Made by a program: the position numbers and the translations under genes. From assembly GCA_963638355.1 (NCBI GenBank), contig CAVHRT010000010.1, positions 1 to 35,720 of the forward strand: DNA of 35,720 bases, in the 5' to 3' direction. Position 1 is the first letter of the stretch. Each line of letters begins with the position of its first letter. The notes under the pieces were generated by a model, which worked only from the letters and a program-made list of their open reading frames with translations, was not told the origin of the DNA and made no database searches. This DNA is from W0P28-013 sp963638355. GTDB taxonomy: Bacteria > Bacteroidota > Bacteroidia > Bacteroidales > Paludibacteraceae. Positions 22,518 to 31,204 of this stretch are shown in pieces.

Positions 22518-24524
22518 ATGAAAAAATCACTACTTCTCTCTTGCTTGATGCTGATGGGCGTAAATGCCTTCGCATTCGATGCTTACAAAGATTCGACCGT
22601 ACTCACAGGTGCCGATATGGCCGCTGTGAAGTCGAACGTAAATGGCTACCAAAACTACACCATGACCGATGCGCGTGGCTTTGAGTACACAGGTCTTGTG
22701 CTGATTAATGATAATACGCACGGTCAGTATTTGCAACTTAGCAATTACACAAACACACAAAAATCGTGTCTTACGCTGCCCGATGTTGGTTTCCCAATCG
22801 AGAGCGTGTCGTTGGATGTTACTTACACCACGGGCGAAGATCAGGCTGTTGCTAATCGTAGTATCTATTTGATGCCCGCCCCATCGACTGATCATAAGGA
22901 CACCGTGAATGCCATTGCAAAATGCAATATCGGCTCGGAAGGCACGCGCCACATCGATTTGGTGGTGGCATCGCCCAAAGAGACGCAAGCCACGCTGCAA
23001 ATGTGCAAAAATGGTATTGCTATTTGGAATGTCACCATCAGATGGACTGTAACTGGTGAGTTGGCATGCAAAAGTCTGAGCATTGTGCCTGACGAACTCA
23101 CGCTGTCGGTTGGCGAAAATGGTCAGTTAAACACCAAGACGCAACCTGCAAACGCCTCTGAATCAATCACTTGGAAATCGCTTGACGAAAGTCTTGCTAC
23201 TGTAGCCGATGGCAAAGTTACTGGCATTGCCGCAGGCGAGGTGAAAATAGTTGCAACTGCCGCAAGTGGCGCAACCGACACGGCAGTGGTTACCGTTCGT
23301 TCGAAGGCTACTGCGGTAAGCATTTGCGTCGATTCCGAAGAGGTCGACACCATTACTATGTATGCCGATGTTACGGGCAGCATCTACGACACCGAAACGC
23401 TTGGTGTGATGTTTGAACCAGATGGCGCATATGTTGAGACGGTCACTTGGAAATCGCTCGATGAAAACATTATTACCATTGACTCGAAGGGCTATGCAAT
23501 TTCGCAAAATCCTGGTAAAACGCAGATCGTTGTAGAGTCGGCTTCGGGCTTGACCGATACTTGCGTTGTGATAGTGAACGGCAAACACATGCCCGAGCAG
23601 GTTATCATCAACAAACAAGAACTGCAACTCGAAAAAGGCGGTTACATCACGCTTTCGGCCACGGTTCTGCCCGATGATTTGGAGGAAGATTTGAAAGATG
23701 TCGACTGGAGTTCGCTCAACGAGCGTGTCGCCACAGTGAGCGATCGCGGCTATGTGCAAGCCGTTGGTAGCGGCATCACCTACATCGTGGCATCGACCTA
23801 CAATGGCTTGAGCGACAGTTGCCGCATAACCGTGGGTAGCACCGAAATCACTGGCGAATATTATGTGAAAGTCACCAAGTCGCTCGACAACTGGAATGGT
23901 CGCTACTTGATAGTTTGCGAAGACGAGAGCGTGGCGCTGAATGGCGGTCTCGACGAGTTTGATGTGGCTAGCAACACCGTGAAAGTGAGCATTGCCGACG
24001 AGGCTATCGCTGCCACCGAGGCCATGCACGCTGCGAGTTTCGATCTGTTCAGAGTGGGCGAACAATACAGCATTCGTGGCGCTAGTGGAAAATATATTGG
24101 CTACAACGCTGCCGAAACAACCTATCAAAACAAAAACGGTATTCAAACCAGCGATGAGCGCCTGCTGAACGAAATCAGCCTCGATGACCTCAACGCAAAA
24201 ATCATTGGCGAAGATGGTTCGCAACTGATGTACAACTCTGACGCAGCCGCTTCGGGACGCACGCTGCTGTTCCGCTACTACGCTAATCCTGCTTCGGTCG
24301 AGACGCTGCTGCCAATTCAACTCTACCGCTATGTGGGCAACAATACCGCGCTCGTTCAGACCGAAATTGACGGTCTCTACACCATCGATGGTCGCGTGGT
24401 TTGCAATGGTGAATTCCGCATTTTCACCGTCACTGGCATAGATGTTACCAGCATGAATGGTCAGCTGAATGGCGTTTATGTGGTGAAGACCGACGACGCA
24501 GTGCAGAAGGTGGTTGTTCGTTAA
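22518..24524 (+). CDS. Secreted Ig-like (Big_2) repeat protein with T9SS-like tail
   Basis: 668 residues from ATG 22518; the frame is open upstream to 22422 but those codons overlap the promoter, and MKKSLLLSCLMLMGVNAFA is a clear signal peptide. A beta-rich N-terminal part spans about 20-180. Three tandem bacterial Ig-like modules follow at about 184-262, 265-355 and 360-441, each with a core like TWKSLDESLATVADGKVTGI and ending in (T/S)DTxVVTV or (S/D)SCRITV. Next comes a 'NWNGRYLIVCEDES' module (about 446-610) similar to one in the divergent gene. The tail (FRIFTVTGIDVTSMNGQLNG, then VYVVKTDDAVQKVVVR) resembles a type IX sorting domain. It is probably a surface adhesin-like or carbohydrate-contacting protein; no catalytic motif is seen. 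Confidence 0.82.
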   Translation: MKKSLLLSCLMLMGVNAFAFDAYKDSTVLTGADMAAVKSNVNGYQNYTMTDARGFEYTGLVLINDNTHGQYLQLSNYTNTQKSCLTLPDVGFPIESVSLDVTYTTGEDQAVANRSIYLMPAPSTDHKDTVNAIAKCNIGSEGTRHIDLVVASPKETQATLQMCKNGIAIWNVTIRWTVTGELACKSLSIVPDELTLSVGENGQLNTKTQPANASESITWKSLDESLATVADGKVTGIAAGEVKIVATAASGATDTAVVTVRSKATAVSICVDSEEVDTITMYADVTGSIYDTETLGVMFEPDGAYVETVTWKSLDENIITIDSKGYAISQNPGKTQIVVESASGLTDTCVVIVNGKHMPEQVIINKQELQLEKGGYITLSATVLPDDLEEDLKDVDWSSLNERVATVSDRGYVQAVGSGITYIVASTYNGLSDSCRITVGSTEITGEYYVKVTKSLDNWNGRYLIVCEDESVALNGGLDEFDVASNTVKVSIADEAIAATEAMHAASFDLFRVGEQYSIRGASGKYIGYNAAETTYQNKNGIQTSDERLLNEISLDDLNAKIIGEDGSQLMYNSDAAASGRTLLFRYYANPASVETLLPIQLYRYVGNNTALVQTEIDGLYTIDGRVVCNGEFRIFTVTGIDVTSMNGQLNGVYVVKTDDAVQKVVVR

Positions 24525-24526
24525 AA

Positions 24527-24552
24527 CTCCTCTTAGTCCCCTCAGAGAGGAG
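24527..24552. repeat. CTCCTCT/AGAGGAG inverted repeat
   Basis: A 7-bp inverted repeat around a 12-base loop (TAGTCCCCTCAG), three bases after the stop codon. It resembles dispersed CCCCT-rich intergenic repeats of Bacteroidota. A genome search is needed. Confidence 0.4.
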
Positions 24553-24569
24553 GAATTGGTAAGCAATAT

Positions 24570-24603
24570 AAAACGGCTTTCAAGATTTTGGGAGCCGTTT
24601 TTT
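24570..24603 (+). terminator. Terminator of the Ig-like protein gene
   Basis: AAAACGGCT and AGCCGTTTT form a 9-bp stem around a 14-base loop, ending in a T6 run. Confidence 0.82.
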
Positions 24604-24623
24604 GTGCCTTTATTGTGATGGAA

Positions 24624-24651
24624 AAATAAGCTGATTTAAATCTGCTTATTT
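24624..24651 (-). terminator. 28-bp imperfect palindrome, probable tamB terminator
   Basis: AAATAAGC...GCTTATTT with an inner ATTTAAAT core (one T-T mismatch). On the minus strand it is followed by TTTCC, 74 bases past the tamB stop. The word GGAAAAATAAGC recurs at 24693-24704. Confidence 0.55.
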
Positions 24652-24724
24652 GGGAAATGTGCTATAATTGTTTGAAAATCAGAATTTTATAACGGAAAAA
24701 TAAGCGGGCGATAATGGCATTGGG

Positions 24725-27700
24725 CTATTTGTCGCTCGTTCCTGTTTCTGTTGCTTGAGCTTCTTTTTCGGCTTTCTTTTGTGCCTTTTCGGCTTGGCGT
24801 TTGGCGCGGCGTTCGGCACGCTGAGCACGTCGTTCGGCGCGGTCTTTTTTGTCCTCGGCAATGTTTTTCTTCCAACTTTCAATTAGGTCTTTGCCCGAAT
24901 CGAAATTCTCGCGATAAACTAGACCGATGCCCTGCGTGGTCAAGCCCGTTTTGAACTCATTGTAGTCGTTGGTGTGGGTGTAGGCTTTGGCGCTGAGCTT
25001 GCCCGATTGTATCAGTTTGTATTCGAAATCGAAGTCGCCAATGAACTTGGAGGCCGACAGGTTGTCGTCGCGGTAACCCACATTGCCGTTGATGCTGATG
25101 CGGTTGTTGGGCGTGTAAAGGAAGTTGAATTCGTACTCGTTGCTTACGCTTTCGCCGAGGTCGGTGCTGCGGAAGTTCACACCAAAATTCCAGTTGTCGA
25201 ACATCTGCGATGCCCAGTTGTTGAGTTGCGCCGACACGGTTGACGAGGCTACAGCCAGCAGATCATCTTGAGTGAAAATGACGCCAGTGCTCTTCATGGT
25301 TTCGGGCGTGAAGAATTTGCCCAGAACGAGCAGATAGATGATTTCGCGTGTCATCATCTCGTCGGTGCTGATGGTGGTTTTCAGTGCGCGATTTAGTTCA
25401 TCGTCGGAGTTTGGCAGGTTCAAATCGAATTTAATGTTCGGGTTCGACAGGTTGCCAGTGAGGTTCAGCAGGCACTGCACGGGCACTGTGGTGCGGTTGC
25501 TCGACTGCAGATAACTCTGATCCAAAACATCGAGCAGCGAGGCGTTCAGTTGGTAGTAGCCATCGATGTTGACGCGCGGATTCACGGGATCGCCCGACCA
25601 ATCGACGGTGCCGCCCTGTTTCACTTTGAATTCTTTGCGAATGGCCTCTTGGAACGAGAAACGATACGAACCTTGCTCAATTTCGTAGTTACCGTAGAGT
25701 TTGAATTCGTCGGTTTGGTCGTTGTATTCCATGCGCAAATCGCCTTCGCCAGTGGCTTTCAGTACATCGCCCGACTTTGGATCGATGTAGATCATCACCT
25801 CGGCATTGGGTGTGACGTGCGCCAAAAGGTTCAGTTTCAGCACCGACTCTTTTTTCTCGGCGGCTTGCGCGTAGGGATCGATGGTGGGCTGTGGCGTTTC
25901 GGCTTTTTCGTGGCTGACGAACGAGATGAACGAGTTTTCGGAAGCTACCGAGGCGCCAATTGGCACAACCAGTCGCGTGCGGCGTTCGGTGGTGGCATTC
26001 ACAAAAATATCGGTGTGTTCGCTGGTGCCGCTAATCACCGCATTGCCCGTGGCATAGGCCGTTCCGTAGAATGTGTCGTTGTCTTTGGCAGTGGTGTTCA
26101 GCGCTTTGAAATTCTTACAATCGATGTCGATTCGGTAGTCGAGATCGTCGAAATAGTGGTGCGTTATCAGACCATTCAGTTTTGCGTGATTGCCCTCAGT
26201 ATCGAGCACATCGATGTCGTGCATGATGATTTGCGTGGGCGTCATGCGAATGGAGTCGTTGAAGAAGAATGTGGCACCCAGAAAATCGATGCTGGCTTGC
26301 GCATTTTCGGCCATGGCATCGAGCGTTACAAGCACCTGTTTTTTGCGCGTGTTGCCGTAGACATGCACATCGCCGCTGGCTGTGCCGCGAATATCTTGCA
26401 AGATGTTTGCCATGAACGGTTCGATGAATTTGATGTCGACATGCTCGGCGTGGAATTTGAGATCGAGCGAATCGTTTGGAATGAAATAGCCGCCATCGAC
26501 CACCACGGTGGTGTCGCGCGCATCGTTCAGAACGGTGCCAGCAAAGGCGATATTTTTGCGATCGTTTTCCCACCACGACGAGGCATCGATTCGACCCAAA
26601 TAGGTGTCGTTGAAACTGAAATTGTCGCCACTCACTTCGGCTTCGATTATGGGCGTAGCAAAGGCGTTGCGCACCTGCCCGTGGCCCGACACGCGTCCGC
26701 CAAAATCGATCTGGACATTCGATGGAATGAGTGTGCTGATGAAAGCTAAATTGATGTCCTGCAGGTCGAGTTCAATCATGTCGCCTTCGTCTTTTGATGC
26801 CACGCCATCGACAAAAATGTGCTGCCCCTCATTCGATTCGATGCGCAAATCTTCGACTGTAACTTGCTCAAAATCAGTGTTTATCTCGGCCGTGCTGATG
26901 TCGAACGGAATGTTTTGCAGCATGATTTGTGTGGGCAGAATTTTGGTGTCGGCATGCAGATGTTCGTCGGCGCGATAGAGGTGTGTGCGCAGCAGAAATT
27001 CGCCAGCGTGCATTATTTCGGTGCTGGTGTTGTACCATTGCAGGTGCGTGCCAACGGTGTCGTTGCGCCCAGCGAGTTCCACCACGCAGGTGATGGTGTC
27101 GTTTTTGCGCGTTATGGTGCGCCCGCCAACTTCGCAGTTGATGCGTTTGTTTTCGTTGTCGGCAAAGACATAAAGATCGTTGAAACGGCTTGTGCCGTTG
27201 TTGTTGCGCAGGCGAGGCACGTTGGCGGCAATGTAGAAGTCATCGTCGACATCGCTGTAATGCCCTTCGGCCGTGATGGGTTCGGTGGTGAACCAGCCTA
27301 GCGTGAGTGCGCGCGAGAGGTCTTCGGTGCTGCCAACTTCGAGGTTGAAATCGAAATTATTTTCTGATTTTGTGGCGTGCGTTTCGCCGTCTTTTTTCAA
27401 GATTGGATAGTAGCGTTCGGCCGTGGCGAGCAGGCTTTGCTTCAGTTCGGTGAGCGTGTAATTGCCTCGTACATAGCCATTTACGAGGTTCGATTGCAGC
27501 GTCAGGCTGTTGGTCGCACCCACATTCGAGTTGAAAATGAGCGTTTGCAGATAGAAATCGTCGTCCTCATCGTTATCCAGAAAAAGATTGCGCAGCGTGA
27601 CATTTCCTGCCATGTGATCGATGTCTGGACCATTGAAATTTGAGCTGATTTCGACCGAAGCGATCAGGTTTTCGTTGTTATCGATGAGGTGTAGTGCATA

Positions 27701-29254
27701 TGGTCTGAAATGGTCGATGTTGGCGGTGAAATCGAAGATGTTTTCGCTCTTGTTCCAGTCGACGCGACCATCGAAATCGAACTTCAGATTTGGGTCGTCC
27801 ATGGCTATCTGGCCGTTGAAAGTGCGGTTGGTGTAAGCGCCCGCAATGTCGATGTTTTCGTAGGTGTAGCCGCGGAAAGTTATCTGGTCAATCACAAGGT
27901 CGGACTGCACTTTCAGTGGCGATCCTTTACGCAGATGCAGCTTGGTATCGACATCGAACGCCACATCGCCAAGTTGCAGTTCGGCGGGCGTTATCAGCCC
28001 CAACTGAAAGCGTTTTGTACGCACGCAACCGTCCATTTCGAGATTTGTCAACTCGTTGGTTACCTGCAGGTTAACATCAGTATTGATGGTCCCAGCGTTG
28101 GTTTTCAGCTTGCCTTTCAAATCCATGTTTTGCGGATAGCCTTTGATGCGTCCGCTGTAGCGACAGCGCCCGAGTTTGTGCGTCTCTTGCGGCAGCGTGA
28201 CGGGCTGTTGCGTGATGCTTGCCACCAAATCCTGCACTGCGGCGGCTGTAAAACTGATTTCGTTCACGCGTGCATCGGTGAAAGTGTTCTGCACATCGGG
28301 CAATCCCACAAAATCGAAGTCGCCATCGAAGGCGATGCCTGTGCCGTATTTCACTTTCAGATGTTTGGCGTGCAGGTCGCCGATGGTGCCGCGCAGGTCG
28401 CCCGACAGCGTGCAGCCGCTGCGCATTCTGGCGAAGGCTGGCACAAACGCTTGCAGGTCGGGAAAACTGACGTGCGATTCGTTCAGTCGCGTGTTTATCT
28501 GCGCGTTGCCGGTGGTTACAAATTTGCGCAATTCGTCGAAATCTACAATTATCGAGTCGAAATCGATGGTGGAATTTGGCAGGCTCAGGTTCAGATCTTC
28601 GGCCACCAGCAGCGTGTCGTTGAGTGTGGCGGCAGCGGTGATGTTTGAAATTTCGAAGCCCGATTTTTCCTTCAGGTTGAATTCGCTGATGCCCGCTGTG
28701 ATGTGGTGGTTGCGCTCCATCACAAAATGCACTACTGTGCTCAGATCGTTCACGCAAATGTGCCGCGCATCGAAGGCCGATTCGGCATTTCTTTTCTGAG
28801 CCAACGCATTGTCGAGGGTGAATTGTCCGTGGCAAATCTCCACGCGCTCGAACCGTAGCACGCCATCGAAATTGGTGCTGTCGGGTGCCAAGTTTGTCAG
28901 AAAATCGAAGTTGGTGCTGCCGTCGTCGTCGATGCGCATTTTTACGCGTGGCTGCACAAGTTCTATCGACGGAAAGACGATTTCGCCGTGCAGAAGTCGC
29001 CAAGTACCCATGCGTCCGCTCAGTTCGTCGGCTGCCAAAAGCGTATCGCCCGAAAGGTCGGCAACGAAGATGTTTTGCAGTTTTACGCGCCCAAAAATCG
29101 TCAAATCGACATGCCCAATTTGCACCGTTGTTTCCAATTTTTCTTCGAGCACATCGGTAATTTTATGCACAACAAAATTTTGTATCTTGTTGATATGCAG
29201 CAACATAACTGGTGCGACGAGCAACAAAACGATGCTTGCCACAACAATTAGCAC
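24725..29254 (-). CDS. tamB: TamB-like translocation and assembly module protein
   Basis: Very large periplasm-spanning protein (1509 residues) of the AsmA/TamB group, thought to move lipids or assist outer-membrane protein assembly between inner and outer membranes. An N-terminal signal anchor (MLIVVASIVLLLVAPVMLL) is followed by VVHKITDVLEEKLETTVQIGHVDL, the usual AsmA-like opening. A long series of beta-rich repeats builds the hydrophobic groove. The C-terminal DUF490 domain includes GTAYATGNAVISG, YGNYEIEQGSYRFSF, GTVDWSGDPVNPRVNI and LLVLGKFFTPE (about 1090-1430). After it comes an unusual tail of about 45 residues rich in Lys, Arg, Ala, Glu and Gln (DKKDRAERRAQRAERRAKRQ). The start is GTG 29254; an in-frame TAA 36 bases upstream leaves no ATG. 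No tamA-like gene is adjacent. Confidence 0.92.
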   Translation of the reverse strand: MLIVVASIVLLLVAPVMLLHINKIQNFVVHKITDVLEEKLETTVQIGHVDLTIFGRVKLQNIFVADLSGDTLLAADELSGRMGTWRLLHGEIVFPSIELVQPRVKMRIDDDGSTNFDFLTNLAPDSTNFDGVLRFERVEICHGQFTLDNALAQKRNAESAFDARHICVNDLSTVVHFVMERNHHITAGISEFNLKEKSGFEISNITAAATLNDTLLVAEDLNLSLPNSTIDFDSIIVDFDELRKFVTTGNAQINTRLNESHVSFPDLQAFVPAFARMRSGCTLSGDLRGTIGDLHAKHLKVKYGTGIAFDGDFDFVGLPDVQNTFTDARVNEISFTAAAVQDLVASITQQPVTLPQETHKLGRCRYSGRIKGYPQNMDLKGKLKTNAGTINTDVNLQVTNELTNLEMDGCVRTKRFQLGLITPAELQLGDVAFDVDTKLHLRKGSPLKVQSDLVIDQITFRGYTYENIDIAGAYTNRTFNGQIAMDDPNLKFDFDGRVDWNKSENIFDFTANIDHFRPYALHLIDNNENLIASVEISSNFNGPDIDHMAGNVTLRNLFLDNDEDDDFYLQTLIFNSNVGATNSLTLQSNLVNGYVRGNYTLTELKQSLLATAERYYPILKKDGETHATKSENNFDFNLEVGSTEDLSRALTLGWFTTEPITAEGHYSDVDDDFYIAANVPRLRNNNGTSRFNDLYVFADNENKRINCEVGGRTITRKNDTITCVVELAGRNDTVGTHLQWYNTSTEIMHAGEFLLRTHLYRADEHLHADTKILPTQIMLQNIPFDISTAEINTDFEQVTVEDLRIESNEGQHIFVDGVASKDEGDMIELDLQDINLAFISTLIPSNVQIDFGGRVSGHGQVRNAFATPIIEAEVSGDNFSFNDTYLGRIDASSWWENDRKNIAFAGTVLNDARDTTVVVDGGYFIPNDSLDLKFHAEHVDIKFIEPFMANILQDIRGTASGDVHVYGNTRKKQVLVTLDAMAENAQASIDFLGATFFFNDSIRMTPTQIIMHDIDVLDTEGNHAKLNGLITHHYFDDLDYRIDIDCKNFKALNTTAKDNDTFYGTAYATGNAVISGTSEHTDIFVNATTERRTRLVVPIGASVASENSFISFVSHEKAETPQPTIDPYAQAAEKKESVLKLNLLAHVTPNAEVMIYIDPKSGDVLKATGEGDLRMEYNDQTDEFKLYGNYEIEQGSYRFSFQEAIRKEFKVKQGGTVDWSGDPVNPRVNIDGYYQLNASLLDVLDQSYLQSSNRTTVPVQCLLNLTGNLSNPNIKFDLNLPNSDDELNRALKTTISTDEMMTREIIYLLVLGKFFTPETMKSTGVIFTQDDLLAVASSTVSAQLNNWASQMFDNWNFGVNFRSTDLGESVSNEYEFNFLYTPNNRISINGNVGYRDDNLSASKFIGDFDFEYKLIQSGKLSAKAYTHTNDYNEFKTGLTTQGIGLVYRENFDSGKDLIESWKKNIAEDKKDRAERRAQRAERRAKRQAEKAQKKAEKEAQATETGTSDK

Positions 29255-29274
29255 TATTTTTGCCGATTTTTTCG

Positions 29275-29282
29275 TACCTTTG
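29275..29282 (+). promoter_or_regulatory. tsaD promoter -7 box
   Basis: TACCTTTG matches TAnnTTTG. It forms the left half of an imperfect palindrome with the tamB box. The predicted start is near 29289. Confidence 0.6.
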
Positions 29283-29295
29283 CGATTTTAACTCG

Positions 29296-29303
29296 CAAAT
29301 GTA
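29296..29303 (-). promoter_or_regulatory. tamB promoter -7 box
   Basis: Minus-strand TACATTTG matches TAnnTTTG. The predicted start is near 29289, about 35 bases before the GTG start, and almost coincides with the tsaD start on the other strand. Confidence 0.6.
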
Positions 29304-29337
29304 ATGTTTTTTTGAAAAAACTGCAAATTGCACGATT

Positions 29338-29368
29338 TTGGCGCAGTGTTTTTGACGAAATGCGCCAA
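29338..29368 (+). promoter_or_regulatory. Hairpin in the tsaD leader
   Basis: TTGGCGCA and TGCGCCAA are perfect 8-bp inverted repeats around a 15-base loop, 28 bases before the tsaD ATG. This could be an mRNA leader hairpin or a regulator site. Confidence 0.5.
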
Positions 29369-29371
29369 TTT

Positions 29372-29396
29372 GGAACTTGAAATTTGGAATTTGAAA
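29372..29396. repeat. GAAATTT-type array before tsaD
   Basis: GGAACTTGAAATTTGGAATT continues into TTGAA and abuts the tsaD start codon. Confidence 0.6.
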
Positions 29397-30412
29397 TGAT
29401 AACTATCCTTGGAATTGAGTCGTCGTGCGACGACACATCGGCCGCCATCATTCGCGACGGCTATCTTTTGTCGAATGTAACGGCTAGTCAGGCTGTTCAT
29501 GAGGCGTATGGTGGCGTGGTGCCAGAGTTGGCGTCGCGCGCGCATCAGCAAAATGTGGTGCCAGTGGTTCACGAGGCGCTCAAGCGTGCGGGTGTGGATC
29601 GAAATGAGTTGAGCGCGGTGGCGTTTACGCGCGGTCCTGGGCTGCTTGGATCGCTCATGGTTGGCACATCGTTTGCCAAAGGTTTGGCGCTGTCGCTTGG
29701 TATTCCGCTGATCGATGTAAACCACCTGCAGGCGCATGTTTTGGCGCATTTCATCAAAGAAAAAGGTGCCGAAAATCGTCAGCCAGAATTTCCATTTCTT
29801 TGCCTGCTTGTGTCGGGCGGAAATTCGCAGATTGTGTTGGTGAAAAAATACAACGACATGGAGGTTATTGGGCAAACTATCGACGATGCGGCTGGCGAGG
29901 CGTTCGACAAATGCGCCAAGGTGATGGGGCTTCCGTACCCTGGTGGACCAATCGTCGACAAGTTGGCAAAAGAGGGTAATCCGCTGGCTTTCCAGTTTGG
30001 CAAGCCGAATATCGCGGGCTACGACTACAGTTTCAGCGGTTTGAAGACCTCGTTTCTTTATTTTTTGCGCGATCGTGTGGCCGAAAATCCCGATTTTGTG
30101 GAGCAGAACAAAAATGACCTCTGTGCATCGCTGCAAAAAACGGTCGTCGATATTCTGATGAAAAAACTCGAACTCGCAGTTAAGAATCTGAAAATCAATC
30201 GTGTAGCGGTGGCGGGCGGCGTCTCGGCCAATTCGGCTTTGCGGGCTGCGTTTCTCGAGCGTGCCGAGCGCAAAGGTTGGCAGGTTTTCATTCCGAAATT
30301 CTCGTACACCACCGACAATGCCGCTATGGTGGGCATTACGGGCTATTTCAAATACCTCGATGGCGACTTTTGCGACATCTCGCTGCCGCCGTTTGCGCGG
30401 GTGAGCATTTGA
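29396..30412 (+). CDS. tsaD: tRNA N6-adenosine threonylcarbamoyltransferase TsaD
   Basis: Catalytic subunit that transfers threonylcarbamoyl to A37 of ANN-decoding tRNAs, working with TsaB, TsaE and TsaC. 338 residues from ATG 29396; a TTG four codons upstream is less likely because it lies in the repeat word. ASKHA-fold motifs: LGIESSCDDTSAA at the N-terminus, metal-binding H110 and H114 in VNHLQAH, LLVSGGNSQIVLV, DDAAGEAFDKCAKVMGLPYPGGP, VAGGVSANSALR and YTTDNAAMVG. The exosortase-like gene follows 66 bases later in the same direction. The 392-residue opposite frame is a shadow. Confidence 0.97.
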   Translation: MITILGIESSCDDTSAAIIRDGYLLSNVTASQAVHEAYGGVVPELASRAHQQNVVPVVHEALKRAGVDRNELSAVAFTRGPGLLGSLMVGTSFAKGLALSLGIPLIDVNHLQAHVLAHFIKEKGAENRQPEFPFLCLLVSGGNSQIVLVKKYNDMEVIGQTIDDAAGEAFDKCAKVMGLPYPGGPIVDKLAKEGNPLAFQFGKPNIAGYDYSFSGLKTSFLYFLRDRVAENPDFVEQNKNDLCASLQKTVVDILMKKLELAVKNLKINRVAVAGGVSANSALRAAFLERAERKGWQVFIPKFSYTTDNAAMVGITGYFKYLDGDFCDISLPPFARVSI

Positions 30413-30478
30413 ATTTTGAGATGACGAACCTAACATGGCATTATTGCCAATAAATTGCAGACGCATCGCAGTAAAAAA

Positions 30479-31042
30479 ATGACTCTTGAAACTCTAAAAC
30501 AGCAACTTTTGCCTTACCGCGGCGTGATACGCTTTGCGGTGGTGCTTGTGGTGGCGCATTTTCTTTGGAAATTCACCATTGTGGGCGATGAGTGTGGCGG
30601 CGAAGTTACGCTCTTTGGCTGCAACATTACTGCGCCGTTCGATTTCATGTGCGCCCACATTGCGCAGACGGTTTACGCCATTTTGCTGTTTTTTGGCTAC
30701 GATGTTACGCTCAGCGACACTTTTTTGCGTTTCGCCAACGGCAATAGTGTGGGCATTATTTGGGCGTGTTCGGGTTTAAAACAGATGTTCATTTTTGCTT
30801 GCATTCTTATCACGGCGCGCGGTCCGTGGCGACACAAGTTGTGGTTTGTGCCGATGGGCGTGGTGGCATGTCATGTGGTGAATGTGTTGCGCATTACGCT
30901 GCTTTCCATCATCGTCTGCCATCGCCCCGAGTGGTTCGATTTGATGCACGAGCACATCACCAAATACCTTTTCTACGCCATTATCTTTTTCTTTTGGGTT
31001 TGGTGGGAAGAACGGTTTAATAAGGGGAAAGAAGGGGAGTGA
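30479..31042 (+). CDS. Exosortase/archaeosortase-family membrane protein
   Basis: 187 residues from ATG 30479 (a TTG at 30455 would add eight polar residues). About four to five hydrophobic segments surround the family's catalytic residues: Cys97 in IIWACSGLKQM, Arg138 in HVVNVLRITLLS, and His157 or His159 in MHEHITKYLFY. Exosortases cleave C-terminal sorting signals (PEP-CTERM-like) of exported proteins. The protein is on the short side for the superfamily, as are other Bacteroidota members. No protein in this window ends with a recognisable target tail (short motif, hydrophobic helix, basic end). It probably shares the tsaD transcript. Confidence 0.82.
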   Translation: MTLETLKQQLLPYRGVIRFAVVLVVAHFLWKFTIVGDECGGEVTLFGCNITAPFDFMCAHIAQTVYAILLFFGYDVTLSDTFLRFANGNSVGIIWACSGLKQMFIFACILITARGPWRHKLWFVPMGVVACHVVNVLRITLLSIIVCHRPEWFDLMHEHITKYLFYAIIFFFWVWWEERFNKGKEGE

Positions 31043-31071
31043 GAATTCCCGCAAAAATCTCGGCACAAAAT

Positions 31072-31102
31072 TTGCAAAATTCACAAAAAAACGCTATCTT
31101 TG
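31072..31102 (+). promoter_or_regulatory. Promoter of the five-gene exported-protein operon
   Basis: TTG at 31072-31074, 20 bp, TATCTTTG at 31095-31102: both boxes and spacing match the Bacteroidota consensus. The predicted start near 31109 gives a repeat-filled leader of about 135 bases. Confidence 0.75.
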
Positions 31103-31122
31103 TGTTTTAGTTTAGAGGTGAA

Positions 31123-31156
31123 AGGTGAGAGTTTATAGGTGAGAGTTTATAGGTGA
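31123..31156. repeat. 14-bp tandem repeat in the operon leader
   Basis: AGGTGAGAGTTTAT occurs twice exactly (31123-31136, 31137-31150) and a partial third copy (AGGTGA) follows. Confidence 0.8.
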
Positions 31157-31204
31157 TAGGTTAGAGGAATAATATAACTGCAAAATTTGTGGGTATCCTT
31201 TCAA

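Noticed and set aside
23163..24566. 467-codon frame antisense to the Ig-like protein
   Set aside because: It mirrors the repeats of the real gene, has no signal or domain, and the plus-strand gene has a promoter, signal peptide and terminator.
25550..26749. 399-codon frame antisense to tamB
   Set aside because: Opposite-strand shadow caused by the GC-rich codon positions of tamB; no recognisable motif.
29288..30466. 392-codon frame antisense to tsaD
   Set aside because: tsaD motifs are complete on the plus strand; the antisense translation is basic and featureless.
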